Assembly (NCBI GenBank): GCA_027315045.1
Contig: DAHUZS010000032.1
Location: 1-55,513, forward strand
Direction: 5' to 3'
DNA from: Acidimicrobiaceae bacterium
Lineage (GTDB): Bacteria > Actinomycetota > Acidimicrobiia > Acidimicrobiales > RAAP-2
Length of the DNA stretch: 55,513 bases
Position numbers and translations under genes: made by a program. Positions 8,020 through 17,129 of this stretch are shown piece by piece. Each line of letters begins with the position of its first letter. Within the stretch, counting starts at the first letter, position 1. The notes under the pieces were generated by a model. The model was not told the origin of the DNA. It worked only from the letters and a program-made list of their open reading frames with translations, and made no database searches.

Positions 8020-8291
8020 GCGTCACGGTCCGGATCCCCACCCAGCTGCGGACCCTCACCGGGGGGACCGGCGAGGTCGCGGTGGAGGGGGCCACGGTGG
8101 GCGAGGCGCTGAAGGCTCTGGACGCTGCCCACCCGGGGTTCGCCGAGCGGCTCTTCGACGAGGAGGGCCGGCTCCGGCGGTTCGTGAACGTGTTCCTGGC
8201 TGACGAGGACGTGCGGTTCCTCGAAGGCCTCGACACCCCGGTCCAGGCGGGCCAGACGGTCTCGGTCGTTCCGGCGGTGGCCGGGGGCTGA
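8016..8291 (+). CDS. cysO: CysO-like ubiquitin-fold sulfur carrier protein
   Basis: A 91-residue ThiS/MoaD-fold protein ending in Gly-Gly (VPAVAGG), the C-terminus that is adenylated and turned into a thiocarboxylate. It resembles mycobacterial CysO more than MoaD: VTVRIPTQLRTLTGG at the start, LRRFVNVFLADEDVRF in the middle and VSVVPAVAGG at the end. In mycobacteria CysO-thiocarboxylate delivers sulfur to CysM for cysteine synthesis; here the partner gene is the threonine synthase-like enzyme, whose stop overlaps this start (ATGA). No mec+ protease or MoeZ-type activating gene is in the window. A separate MoaD with a different sequence lies at 19673. Confidence 0.88.
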   Translation: MSVTVRIPTQLRTLTGGTGEVAVEGATVGEALKALDAAHPGFAERLFDEEGRLRRFVNVFLADEDVRFLEGLDTPVQAGQTVSVVPAVAGG

Positions 8292-8331
8292 GCGGGGACG
8301 GTTGCGTCGGGTCCCCCGACGTGGTTGGCTG

Positions 8332-10060
<1,729 letters not shown>

Positions 10061-10078
10061 TCCGAGAAGCCCGAGCGA

Positions 10079-10116
10079 CGGGGCCCCGGAGGACGACCTC
10101 CTCCCCGGGCCCCGTT
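10079..10116 (+). terminator. Strong GC-rich stem-loop after groEL
   Basis: CGGGGCCC (10079-10086) pairs with GGGCCCCG (10107-10114), and GGAGGA (10088-10093) pairs with TCCTCC (10099-10104), with a short asymmetric bulge between. Only two T follow. Position 18 bases after the stop supports a terminator. Confidence 0.75.
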
Positions 10117-10138
10117 GTCGCGTCCGTAGACTGGCGCC

Positions 10139-10831
10139 ATGAGGGGGATCGCCGGTCAGCCACTGTCCCCGTCCGAGGGCCTTGGCGTGCTCCACCTGTT
10201 CTGTCGCCTCGGGCCCGAGCCCGACGTGGACGCCGTCCTGGCGGCCGAGAAGCGCCTGGTCGAAGGGGGCGGGCAGCTGGTGACGGCGGCCATCTTGGGC
10301 CACAAGGCCGACGTCGGCTTCGTCGCGCTCGCCCCCGAGATGTGGACCTTGTGGGAGTTCCAGCGGGCCTGCCCGTCCGCCGGCCTGGCCGTCACTGCCT
10401 CCTACGTGTCGCTCACCGAGGTGTCCGAGTACGCCGCCGGGGTGCCCGAGGAGCTCCGCAACGCCCGGCTCTTCCCCCGGCTCCCGCCCGAGGGGATGTC
10501 GGCGTTCTGCTTCTACCCGATGTCCAAGCGTCGCACCGCCGAGCACAACTGGTACGCGCTGGAGTTCGAGGAGCGCACGCGCCTCATGGTCGGCCACGGC
10601 GCCGTCGGGCGGTCCTTCCGGGGCCGGGTCCTCCAGTTGGTCACCGGGTCGACCGGGCTCGACGACTGGGAGTGGGGGGTGACCCTGTTCGGCGTCCACC
10701 CTGACGACCTCAAGGCCTGCGTCTACGAGATGCGCTTCGACGAGGCGTCGGCCCACTACGCCGAGTTCGGTCCGTTCTACGCCGGGATGGTCGCCGACGT
10801 GGCGTCGGTGCTCTCGGGATCGCCCCCGTGA
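10139..10831 (+). CDS. hemQ: Coproheme decarboxylase (HemQ/ChdC, chlorite dismutase family)
   Basis: A 230-residue member of the chlorite dismutase family, in the branch that turns coproheme III into heme b in the coproporphyrin-dependent pathway of actinobacteria and Firmicutes. The hallmarks are FYPMSKRR (its Tyr is the catalytic residue in studied HemQ) near 122-129, NWYALEFEERTRLM, the heme-ligand region GHGAVGR, and VTGSTGLDDWEWGVTLF. ATG 10139 follows TAGACT by 6 bases, a leaderless arrangement. The stop overlaps the larE start by 4 bases. No other heme gene is in the window. Confidence 0.93.
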   Translation: MRGIAGQPLSPSEGLGVLHLFCRLGPEPDVDAVLAAEKRLVEGGGQLVTAAILGHKADVGFVALAPEMWTLWEFQRACPSAGLAVTASYVSLTEVSEYAAGVPEELRNARLFPRLPPEGMSAFCFYPMSKRRTAEHNWYALEFEERTRLMVGHGAVGRSFRGRVLQLVTGSTGLDDWEWGVTLFGVHPDDLKACVYEMRFDEASAHYAEFGPFYAGMVADVASVLSGSPP

Positions 10832-11634
10832 GCCCGCACCCCCCGCTCGGTTCGTTGCAGGACGTGCTTGGTGCACTCGGCCGGGTGGTGGTGGCCTTCA
10901 GTGGCGGAGCCGACTCGGCCTTCCTGGCCCGGGTGGCCCACGACACCCTGGGGGCCGAGCGGACCCTGGTCGCGACGGCCATCTCCCCTTCCTTGGCCCC
11001 GGCCGAGGAGGCCGACTGCCGGGCCCTCGCCGAGGAGTGGGGCCTGCGCTGGCTCGGCGTGCCCACCGACGAGATGGACGATCCGGCCTACGTGGCCAAC
11101 GGTCCGGACCGCTGCGCCCGGTGCAAGGGGGCGCTCATGGCCGCCCTGGGGCCGCTGGCCGAGGCCGAGACGGCCACCGTCGTGTTGGGTGTGAACCTGG
11201 ACGACCTCGGTGAGGAGCGCCCGGGCCAGGCCGCCGCGGCGGCGCTCGGCGCCCGCTTCCCGCTGGTGGACGCGGGGTTCGACAAGGCGGCGATCCGGGA
11301 GTGGTCGCGGCGCCTCGGCCTGCGCACCTGGGACAAGCCGGCGGCCGCCTGCCTTTCGTCGCGCGTCGCCTACGGCACGCCGGTGACCCTCACGACCCTG
11401 CGCTCGGTGGCCGAGGCCGAGTCGGCGCTGGCCTCGATGGGGTTCGCCACCCTGCGGGTCCGCCACCACGGGACCCTGGCCCGCATCGAGGTCGAGCAGG
11501 CGCGCCTCGCCGAGGTGGTGGCCCGGCGCGACGAGGTCATCGCGGCGGTCAAGGCGGCGGGCTACGTCTATGTGACGCTCGACCTCAGCGGGTTCCGCTC
11601 CGGGAGCATGAACGAGGTCCTGGGGGACCGGTGA
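10828..11634 (+). CDS. larE: LarE, sulfur transferase for nickel-pincer cofactor
   Basis: PP-loop ATP enzyme that puts sulfur on pyridinium-3,5-biscarboxylic acid mononucleotide during nickel-pincer nucleotide synthesis. The PP-loop VVVAFSGGADSAFLA is at about residues 19-33. The cysteines RCARCK (near 91-96) and AACLSSR (near 172-178) are both present; a CxxC plus one more Cys is the set reported for cluster-type LarE, while the last Cys alone is the sacrificial sulfur source in the other type. 268 residues is normal. The GTG start overlaps the hemQ stop, and GTGA joins it to the next gene. Its pathway partners larB and larC are 16 kb away. Confidence 0.9.
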   Translation: MSPHPPLGSLQDVLGALGRVVVAFSGGADSAFLARVAHDTLGAERTLVATAISPSLAPAEEADCRALAEEWGLRWLGVPTDEMDDPAYVANGPDRCARCKGALMAALGPLAEAETATVVLGVNLDDLGEERPGQAAAAALGARFPLVDAGFDKAAIREWSRRLGLRTWDKPAAACLSSRVAYGTPVTLTTLRSVAEAESALASMGFATLRVRHHGTLARIEVEQARLAEVVARRDEVIAAVKAAGYVYVTLDLSGFRSGSMNEVLGDR

Positions 11635-11879
11635 GCGTGCCCATCGAGGTCCGGATGCGGCTGACCTTCCCCGAACCGCTCGTCCGCGAGCCGGTCCTCG
11701 CCCGGCTGGCCCGGCGCTTCGAGGTGGAGCCCAACATCCGCCGGGCCAACGTGGAGGAGGACCAGGGCTGGATCGTCTGCGAGCTGGTGGGGACGGCCGG
11801 GGCCCTCGAGGCCGCGCTCGACTGGTTGCGGGGCGAGGGGGTGGGGGTGGACCTCCTGGGCGACGTGCTGGAGGGATGA
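11631..11879 (+). CDS. Small NIL-domain protein
   Basis: An 82-residue protein that is almost only a NIL domain: LTFPEPLVREPVLARL, NIRRANVEEDQGW and a Gly-rich LRGEGVGVDLL end. This ACT-like domain is best known at the C-terminus of methionine ABC transporter ATPases (MetN) and at the N-terminus of some ferredoxins, where it binds amino acids or assists sulfur metabolism. Here it stands alone, without ATPase or Fe-S motifs. GTG 11631 overlaps the larE stop (GTGA), so the two are translated together. I infer a link to sulfur handling by LarE, or a methionine/cysteine sensor; neither is shown. Confidence 0.8.
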   Translation: MSVPIEVRMRLTFPEPLVREPVLARLARRFEVEPNIRRANVEEDQGWIVCELVGTAGALEAALDWLRGEGVGVDLLGDVLEG

Positions 11880-11881
11880 GA

Positions 11882-12079
11882 TCAGCGGCCGCTCGGGTCC
11901 CCGCGCCGGCGGTGCACCTGCCAGCCGGCCTGGGAGGTCCGACGGGGCTCGTAGAAGACGCACCCCTCCGGGCAGGCGAAGGGGAGCGGCTCGTTGGCGT
12001 CCATGCGGCACCGCTCGAGCTTCTCGTTGCCCCTGGTCGTCTGCATGACGTAGTGCCGACAGTCCTCGTTCACGGCCAC
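11882..12079 (-). CDS. Small cysteine-rich protein, unknown
   Basis: A 65-residue protein with four cysteines (about residues 7, 24, 36 and 40) in CRHYV, KLERCRMDAN and FACPEGCVFYEPR, plus several His. The pattern could bind zinc or an Fe-S cluster. No family is recognised. It converges on the NIL gene, with its stop 2 bases from that gene's stop. It is probably a genuine gene because the Cys spacing is ordered and the opposite frames lack any motif, but it is short. Confidence 0.6.
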   Translation of the reverse strand: MAVNEDCRHYVMQTTRGNEKLERCRMDANEPLPFACPEGCVFYEPRRTSQAGWQVHRRRGDPSGR

Positions 12080-12139
12080 CCCACCATTGTGGTCGATCCC
12101 GTGCCTGTGCTCGGCGCGACGGCGCTAGCGTCGTGATCC

Positions 12140-12871
12140 GTGAGCTCGAGCGTCCCCGACAAGGTCCTGTTGCGTTGGAGCGAGAGCCTGGCCGCCATCG
12201 CCCGCACCGGGCTCGGGTTCACCGAGAGCCTCTACGAGCGGGAGCGCTTCGAGGAGGTGCTCCGGGTGGCGGCCGACATCCGGGCCGCCGCCGAGGAGGG
12301 GTTCGAGGGGGTGGAGGACGCCGAGGGCCTGGTCGAGGAGTGGCTCGGCCAGGTGGTCGAGGGGATCCCCGGCTACGTCACCCCCAAGGTGGCCATCGGG
12401 GCCGTCGTCGGCAACGACCGGGGTGAGCTCCTCTTGATCCGGCGGGCCGACTCGGGGGTGTGGCTGTACCCGACCGGCTGGTGCGACGTCGGCTATTCGG
12501 CCGCCGAGGTCGCGGCCAAAGAGGTGCTGGAGGAGACCGGCATCGAAGCCGAGCCGGTGCGTCTCATCGGCGTCCTCGACGGCCTGCGGCTCGGGATCAC
12601 CCGGATCCCGCTGTACTCGCTCATCTTCTACTGCCGGGCGACCGGGGGCGAGCTCAACCCGCACCCCCTCGAGTGCAGTGACGTGGGCTGGTTCGCACCC
12701 GATAACCTGCCCGACCCCCTCGTCGGGGTGGAACGCTGGGGGGAGATGGTCTTCGCCGCCATCAACGGCGAGGTGCGCGAGGTCCAGTACGACCGGATCC
12801 GTCGGCCCATGTGGCGCGGCACGCCCGAGGCCTCGGACGACCCCGAGCGGCGCCACGCCCCGGAGCGGTGA
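12140..12871 (+). CDS. NUDIX hydrolase with N-terminal NUDIX_N_2-type domain
   Basis: A 243-residue pyrophosphatase. Residues 1-75 form the helical N-terminal domain seen in this NUDIX branch (LLRWSESLAAIARTGL), and 80-215 the NUDIX domain. The Nudix box is GYSAAEVAAKEVLEETGI; it has Lys for the usual Arg and Tyr in place of the first Glu, which is common in this branch. Members hydrolyse ADP-ribose or other nucleoside diphosphate derivatives; the substrate here is unknown. GTG 12140 has TAGCGT 8 bases upstream (leaderless). It overlaps the next gene by 4 bases. Confidence 0.85.
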   Translation: MSSSVPDKVLLRWSESLAAIARTGLGFTESLYERERFEEVLRVAADIRAAAEEGFEGVEDAEGLVEEWLGQVVEGIPGYVTPKVAIGAVVGNDRGELLLIRRADSGVWLYPTGWCDVGYSAAEVAAKEVLEETGIEAEPVRLIGVLDGLRLGITRIPLYSLIFYCRATGGELNPHPLECSDVGWFAPDNLPDPLVGVERWGEMVFAAINGEVREVQYDRIRRPMWRGTPEASDDPERRHAPER

Positions 12872-13323
12872 ACGCCAAGGGGGCGAGGGGGGTCAGCGTC
12901 GAGGCGGTGCTCACCGCCGACCCCGAGCTCTACCGGGCCGTGGTCCGCCTGTTGCCTCAACTGTCGGGATCCGCCGCGCCGCCGACCGCCTATGACCTTG
13001 AGACCATCATCGAGTCCCCGGCGACCACCCTGTTCGTTGCCCGGGACCGAGAGGCGCAGATCGTCGGGATGCTCACCCTGGCCGTGTTCAAGGCGCCGAC
13101 CGGGGTCCGGGCCTGGATCGAGGACGTGGTGGTGGACGCCGCCCTCCGGCGCCAGGGGGTCGGGGGCGCGCTGGTCGAGGCGGCGCTGGTGACGGCCCGG
13201 CGGGCCGAGGCCCGCACCGTCGACCTGACGTCGCGCCCGGACCGGGCGGACGCCAATCGCCTCTACGAGGACCTCGGCTTCGAGCGGCGAGAGACCAACG
13301 TCTACCGCCTGACCCTGCGCTAG
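12868..13323 (+). CDS. GNAT-family N-acetyltransferase
   Basis: A 151-residue acetyltransferase. The acetyl-CoA motif A is IEDVVVDAALRRQGVGGALVE (the RRQGVGGAL loop binds the pyrophosphate), followed by VDLTSRPDRADANRLYEDLGF, the usual motif B. The target is unknown. GTG 12868 overlaps the NUDIX stop (GTGA), which fixes the start. It converges with the DNA glycosylase gene 14 bases away. Confidence 0.83.
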   Translation: MNAKGARGVSVEAVLTADPELYRAVVRLLPQLSGSAAPPTAYDLETIIESPATTLFVARDREAQIVGMLTLAVFKAPTGVRAWIEDVVVDAALRRQGVGGALVEAALVTARRAEARTVDLTSRPDRADANRLYEDLGFERRETNVYRLTLR

Positions 13324-13337
13324 GGGCAAGGGGGCGC

Positions 13338-14174
13338 TCAGCGCAACAGCCGCGACAGCCGCCGGTCGGCCAGGACCCGGCCCTTGGTCTGGCACCTCGG
13401 GCAGTAGACGACCTCGTGGGAGTCGAACTGGACCACCCCCAGGGTCTCGGCGCACTGGAGGCAGGGTTGGCCGGCCCGGTTGTGCACGAGGAACCGCTCG
13501 CCCAGACGGGGCTCGGAGAGCCCTCCCTCCCTCGTCCGCTCCCGCTCGAGCGCCTCGGCCAGGACCGAGCGGACCGAGTCCACCAGCGCACCGCGCTGGT
13601 CGGCGGTCAGGCTCCGCAGCGACGCAAACGGGGAGACCTTCGCCCGGTTGAGCGCGTCGTCGGCGTAGCCCCGTCCCACCCCGGCGACGAAGTGCTGGTC
13701 GCGCAGCACGGTGTGGAGGTGCCTGGTGGTGTCGTCCGAGCGGATCCGGGTCTCGAAGTCAGCCTCGTCGGGCTCGGGGCCGAGGGTGGCGAGCGGGCCG
13801 TCCGCGCCGGCCTCGAGCACCCACCATCCCGCTTTGCGCTGGGTCCCGTGCTCGCGCACCAAGAGGGCGAGGTCGCCGAGGACGAGGCGCACCAGGGCCC
13901 CGCGGGGCTTGGTCGCCTTGGGCGGTACCTCGAGGTCGAGCCGTCCGCCCTGGGTGAGGTGGACGAGGATCCGCCGCCCCCCCTCGAAGACGACCACCAG
14001 GTACTTGCCCCGCCGGCCGACCGAGGCCACCGTGGAGCCGACGAGCTCTTCGGGGCCGGGCGCCACGGTCTTCAGGCTCGAGAACCCGAGCAGGTCGGCC
14101 TGGGTGAGCGTCCGGCTGGACACGGCGGCGTCGAGGCGCTCGGCGAGCGCCTGCATCTCGGGGAGCTCGGGCAT
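13338..14174 (-). CDS. Fpg/Nei family DNA glycosylase
   Basis: A 278-residue bifunctional DNA glycosylase/AP lyase that removes oxidised bases. It begins MPELPE, whose Pro and Glu are catalytic after Met removal, has a Lys in GRRGKYLVV near residue 55, the H2TH region around GVGRGYADDALNRAKVSP, and a C-terminal zinc finger with paired cysteines (CLQC, CPRC). The seventh residue is Met (MPELPEM) rather than Val, and the central domain diverges from Fpg proper, so it is likelier one of the actinobacterial Fpg/Nei paralogues than the main 8-oxoguanine enzyme. A TACACT box lies 16 bases upstream of ATG 14174. Confidence 0.88.
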   Translation of the reverse strand: MPELPEMQALAERLDAAVSSRTLTQADLLGFSSLKTVAPGPEELVGSTVASVGRRGKYLVVVFEGGRRILVHLTQGGRLDLEVPPKATKPRGALVRLVLGDLALLVREHGTQRKAGWWVLEAGADGPLATLGPEPDEADFETRIRSDDTTRHLHTVLRDQHFVAGVGRGYADDALNRAKVSPFASLRSLTADQRGALVDSVRSVLAEALERERTREGGLSEPRLGERFLVHNRAGQPCLQCAETLGVVQFDSHEVVYCPRCQTKGRVLADRRLSRLLR

Positions 14175-14278
14175 GGCGACCGGCGGCCCAGTGTAGGGGC
14201 GGCCCCGGACGCGCCAAGCCCGGTTCCGCTACCTTGTCGGCTCGCCGGGGCCGACCCCTCGGCCGCGAGGAGGCGGCG

Positions 14279-14821
14279 ATGACCGGGCACAGTGCCGATC
14301 TCGCGCTGTTGGTGCTGCGGGTGGTGCTCGGGACGATCGTCCTGGCCCACGGGATCAACCACGTGGTGGGCGGGGGGAAGATCGCCGGGACGGCCGGGTG
14401 GTTCGAGTCCCTCGGGATGCGTCCCGGCCGCCTCCACGCGTGGGCCGCGAGCCTCACCGAGATCGGCGCCGGCGTGCTCTTGGTGCTGGGGTTGGCGACC
14501 CCGGTGGCGTCGGCCGGCGTGGTGGGCGTGATGCTGGTGGCCTGGGTGACCAACCACGCCCGGAATGGGTTCTTCATCTTCAGACCGGGCGAGGGCTACG
14601 AGTACGTGATGACCCTGACCGTGGTGGCGCTGGCCCTCGCCGTCCTCGGCCCCGGTGCCTGGAGTCTCGACCACGCAGCGGGGATCGGGCACCAGCTACG
14701 CGGCTGGACCGGGCTGGCCATCGCAGGCGGGGCCGGCGGGGTCGGCGCCGCCCTGCTCCTGGCCGGGTTCTGGCGCCCGGCGGCCCCGCACAAGCCTGGT
14801 CCGGCGTCCGGATCCGCGTAG
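14279..14821 (+). CDS. DoxX-family membrane protein
   Basis: A 180-residue inner-membrane protein with four hydrophobic helices, typical for DoxX/DoxD. The family signature appears as LRVVLGTIVLAHGINHVVGG in the first helix, then WFESLGMRPG, AWAASLTEIGAGVLLVLG in helix 2 and a conserved GYEYVMTL. Roles proposed for the family include thiosulfate:quinone oxidation and redox homeostasis; none can be assigned here. ATG 14279 has GAGGAGG 6 bases upstream and is preferred over the upstream ATG 14234 because the family begins at this point. A long leader precedes it. Confidence 0.82.
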   Translation: MTGHSADLALLVLRVVLGTIVLAHGINHVVGGGKIAGTAGWFESLGMRPGRLHAWAASLTEIGAGVLLVLGLATPVASAGVVGVMLVAWVTNHARNGFFIFRPGEGYEYVMTLTVVALALAVLGPGAWSLDHAAGIGHQLRGWTGLAIAGGAGGVGAALLLAGFWRPAAPHKPGPASGSA

Positions 14822-14829
14822 CCTTTGGC

Positions 14830-15234
14830 ATGCCCGAGTACCGGATCGGCCAGGCGGCGGAGCTGTTGGGGGTGAGCACCGACACCATGCGCCGGTGGGC
14901 CGACGCCGGTCAGGTCAAGGTGGTCCGGGGGGCCGGCGGGCGGCGGTTCGTCGACGGGGCGGACCTGGCCCGCTTTGCCCTCGAGCAGGCCAAGGCGGGC
15001 GAGCTCGGCCCGGTCCGGGCCCAGTCGGCCCGCAATCGGTTCCCCGGCATCGTGACCCGGGTCCTCCGGGACAAGGTGGCCGCCCAGGTCGACGTCCAGG
15101 CCGGGCCCCACCGCTTCGTCTCGCTCATCACACGGGAGGCGGCCGACGAGCTCGACTTGCAGCCGGGGGTGCTGGCCGACGTGGTGATCAAGGCCACGAG
15201 CGTGGGCATCGAGCTGGCCGGCGGACGCGAGTAG
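14830..15234 (+). CDS. HTH-TOBE molybdate-responsive protein
   Basis: A 134-residue protein with an excisionase/MerR-type helix-turn-helix (YRIGQAAELLGVSTDTMRRW, residues 3-22, then GGRRFVDGADLARFAL) and a C-terminal TOBE/Mop domain (residues 68-134: RNRFPGIVTRVLRDKVAAQV, SLITREAADEL, VVIKATSVGIEL). TOBE domains bind molybdate or tungstate. The gene converges on modBC-modA, so it is the likely sensor or storage protein for this system. ATG 14830 has TAGCCT 5 bases upstream, leaderless style. Confidence 0.87.
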   Translation: MPEYRIGQAAELLGVSTDTMRRWADAGQVKVVRGAGGRRFVDGADLARFALEQAKAGELGPVRAQSARNRFPGIVTRVLRDKVAAQVDVQAGPHRFVSLITREAADELDLQPGVLADVVIKATSVGIELAGGRE

Positions 15235-15243
15235 CCGAGGAGC

Positions 15244-17127
15244 TCAGCGTGCGGCCGGGGCCGGGGTCGGATCGGGCCAGAGGAGGACGGCGGAGCCGGG
15301 GAACCCAACCGCCACGACCTCGCCGGGGGTGAGGTCGTTGTCGAGATCGCCGAGCGCGCGGAGCTGGAGCCCGTCGAACTCGAGCAGCACCTCGGCGCGG
15401 TCCCCGAGGTCGATCACGTCGGTGACGGTGGCGCTGATCGGGCCGGCGCCGAGCTCGACGTGCTCGCGCCGCACGCACCACCGCACACGGGCACCCACCG
15501 GGACGCCGGCGGTGTCGGCTGCCAACCGCACGCCGGCGGCCTCGATCGTCCCGGGGGCGGTGACCCGGCCCGGGTTCAGGTTGCCGATGCCGAGGAGGCC
15601 GGCCACCGTCGGGCCGGCCGGGGCGGCGAAGACCGACCGGCGGGGCCCCGCCTGGACCACCCTCCCGCCGTCGAGCACCACGATCTCGTCGGCCAGGATC
15701 GCCGCCTCCACCGGGTCGTGGGTGACCAGCACGGTGGCGATGCCGGTAGCCCGCTGGAGCCGGCGCAGCTCGTAGCGGAGCTCGGCTCTGATCGGGGCGT
15801 CGAGGGCCGAGAACGGCTCGTCCAGGAGGAGGAGGTCGGGGGCCCGGGCCAGCGCCTGGGCCAGGGCCACCCGTTGGCGCTGGCCACCGGAGAGCTCGCC
15901 GGGTCGCCGGTCCTCCAGGCCCTCGAGCCGCAGGGTGCCCAGCCAGTGCTCGACCAGCTCTGGGCGGGCGCCGACCCCGAAGGCCAGGTGCTGGGCCACG
16001 GTCAGGTTGGGGAACAGCCCGAGGCCCTGGGGCACGTAGCCGATGCGCCGCGCCTCGGGGGCGAGCTTCTCGACCGGGCGCTCCCCGTAGTGGACCGGGC
16101 CCACCGAAGGGCCGAAGAACCCGGCCAGGCAGCGCAGGGTGAGCGACTTGCCCGACCCCGACGCCCCGAGGACCGCGAGGCGCGTCGCGCCGGCCCGGTG
16201 GGCGACCTTCAGGTGGAAGGTGCCGAAGGCGGCGTCGAGGTCGAAGGTCACCGGGAACCCGGCCGCCCGGGCGAAGGCCGGGGCGGCGATCGGTCGGGCG
16301 GCCTGGTGACGCTCGGGGGCCGGGTTGGCAACGGCCCGACGGCGCCCGAGGCGACTTGGTGCGGCCCAGCCGGCCACCCCGATCACGGCCGCGGCCCCCA
16401 GCGCGAGGAGGGTCGGCGCCCGGGTGGCGGGGATCCCCCGGCTCGAGAACTCGACGAAGGTGAACACCGGCAGGGAGTACGGGTGGTAGGCGAGCACCAC
16501 GGTGGCGCCGTACTCCCCGAAGGCCCGCAGCCATGACAAGAGCAACCCGGCCCGGATCCCCGGGGCGGCGAGCGGGAGGGCGACGCGCAGGAACCGGGCG
16601 AGCTCCCGGTGGCCGAGGCTCGCCGCGTGCTCGAGCACCGAGGAGTCCACCTCGCCGAAGGCCGCCCTCGCCGTCACCACCAGGAACGGGGCCGAGACGA
16701 AGGTCTGGGCCAGGACGATCCCGATCATGGTCTCCGAGAGGCGCCCGCCGAAGGCCCGCCCGACCGGGGTGTCGGGGCCGAGGACGCTGATGAGGACGAT
16801 GCCGCTCATGAGCGGTGGGATGGCCAGCGGGAGCTGCACCGCCGCCCCGATGACACTGCGCAGGCGGCTCCGGCCCCGAGCCAGCGCGTAGGCGAGGGGG
16901 ATCCCGAAGAGCGCGATGACCGCCATGGAGATAGTGGCGGTGGTGACCGAGACGTAGAGCGCGCCGAGGAGCCCGGGCGTGGAGAAGCCCCGGTTGTGGC
17001 TGCCGAGCGACTCGATCACGAAGGCCGCCACCGGGACGGTGAGGTAGAGGCCGAGGAGGGCGCCCAACCAGGGGATCGGCCCCGCGCCGACCCGCTGGCG
17101 CGGGCGCGCGGGGACGAGCTCGGTCAC
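15244..17127 (-). CDS. modBC: Fused molybdate ABC transporter permease-ATPase (ModB-ModC)
   Basis: One 627-residue polypeptide that joins the two cytoplasmic-side components of a molybdate (or tungstate) importer. Residues 1-270 are the permease, with about six membrane helices and the EAA-type loop HAASLGHRELARFLRVALPL. Residues 290-627 are the ATPase: Walker A GASGSGKS, Q-loop YVPQGLGLFP, signature LSGGQRQRVALAQ, Walker B LLLLDEPFSALD and switch VTHD, followed by a TOBE-like tail. No stop or start separates the halves. GTG 17127 comes 2 bases after the modA stop at 17130-17132; a much longer open frame upstream overlaps modA and is ignored. It is in an operon with modA. Confidence 0.9.
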   Translation of the reverse strand: MTELVPARPRQRVGAGPIPWLGALLGLYLTVPVAAFVIESLGSHNRGFSTPGLLGALYVSVTTATISMAVIALFGIPLAYALARGRSRLRSVIGAAVQLPLAIPPLMSGIVLISVLGPDTPVGRAFGGRLSETMIGIVLAQTFVSAPFLVVTARAAFGEVDSSVLEHAASLGHRELARFLRVALPLAAPGIRAGLLLSWLRAFGEYGATVVLAYHPYSLPVFTFVEFSSRGIPATRAPTLLALGAAAVIGVAGWAAPSRLGRRRAVANPAPERHQAARPIAAPAFARAAGFPVTFDLDAAFGTFHLKVAHRAGATRLAVLGASGSGKSLTLRCLAGFFGPSVGPVHYGERPVEKLAPEARRIGYVPQGLGLFPNLTVAQHLAFGVGARPELVEHWLGTLRLEGLEDRRPGELSGGQRQRVALAQALARAPDLLLLDEPFSALDAPIRAELRYELRRLQRATGIATVLVTHDPVEAAILADEIVVLDGGRVVQAGPRRSVFAAPAGPTVAGLLGIGNLNPGRVTAPGTIEAAGVRLAADTAGVPVGARVRWCVRREHVELGAGPISATVTDVIDLGDRAEVLLEFDGLQLRALGDLDNDLTPGEVVAVGFPGSAVLLWPDPTPAPAAR

Positions 17128-17129
17128 CG

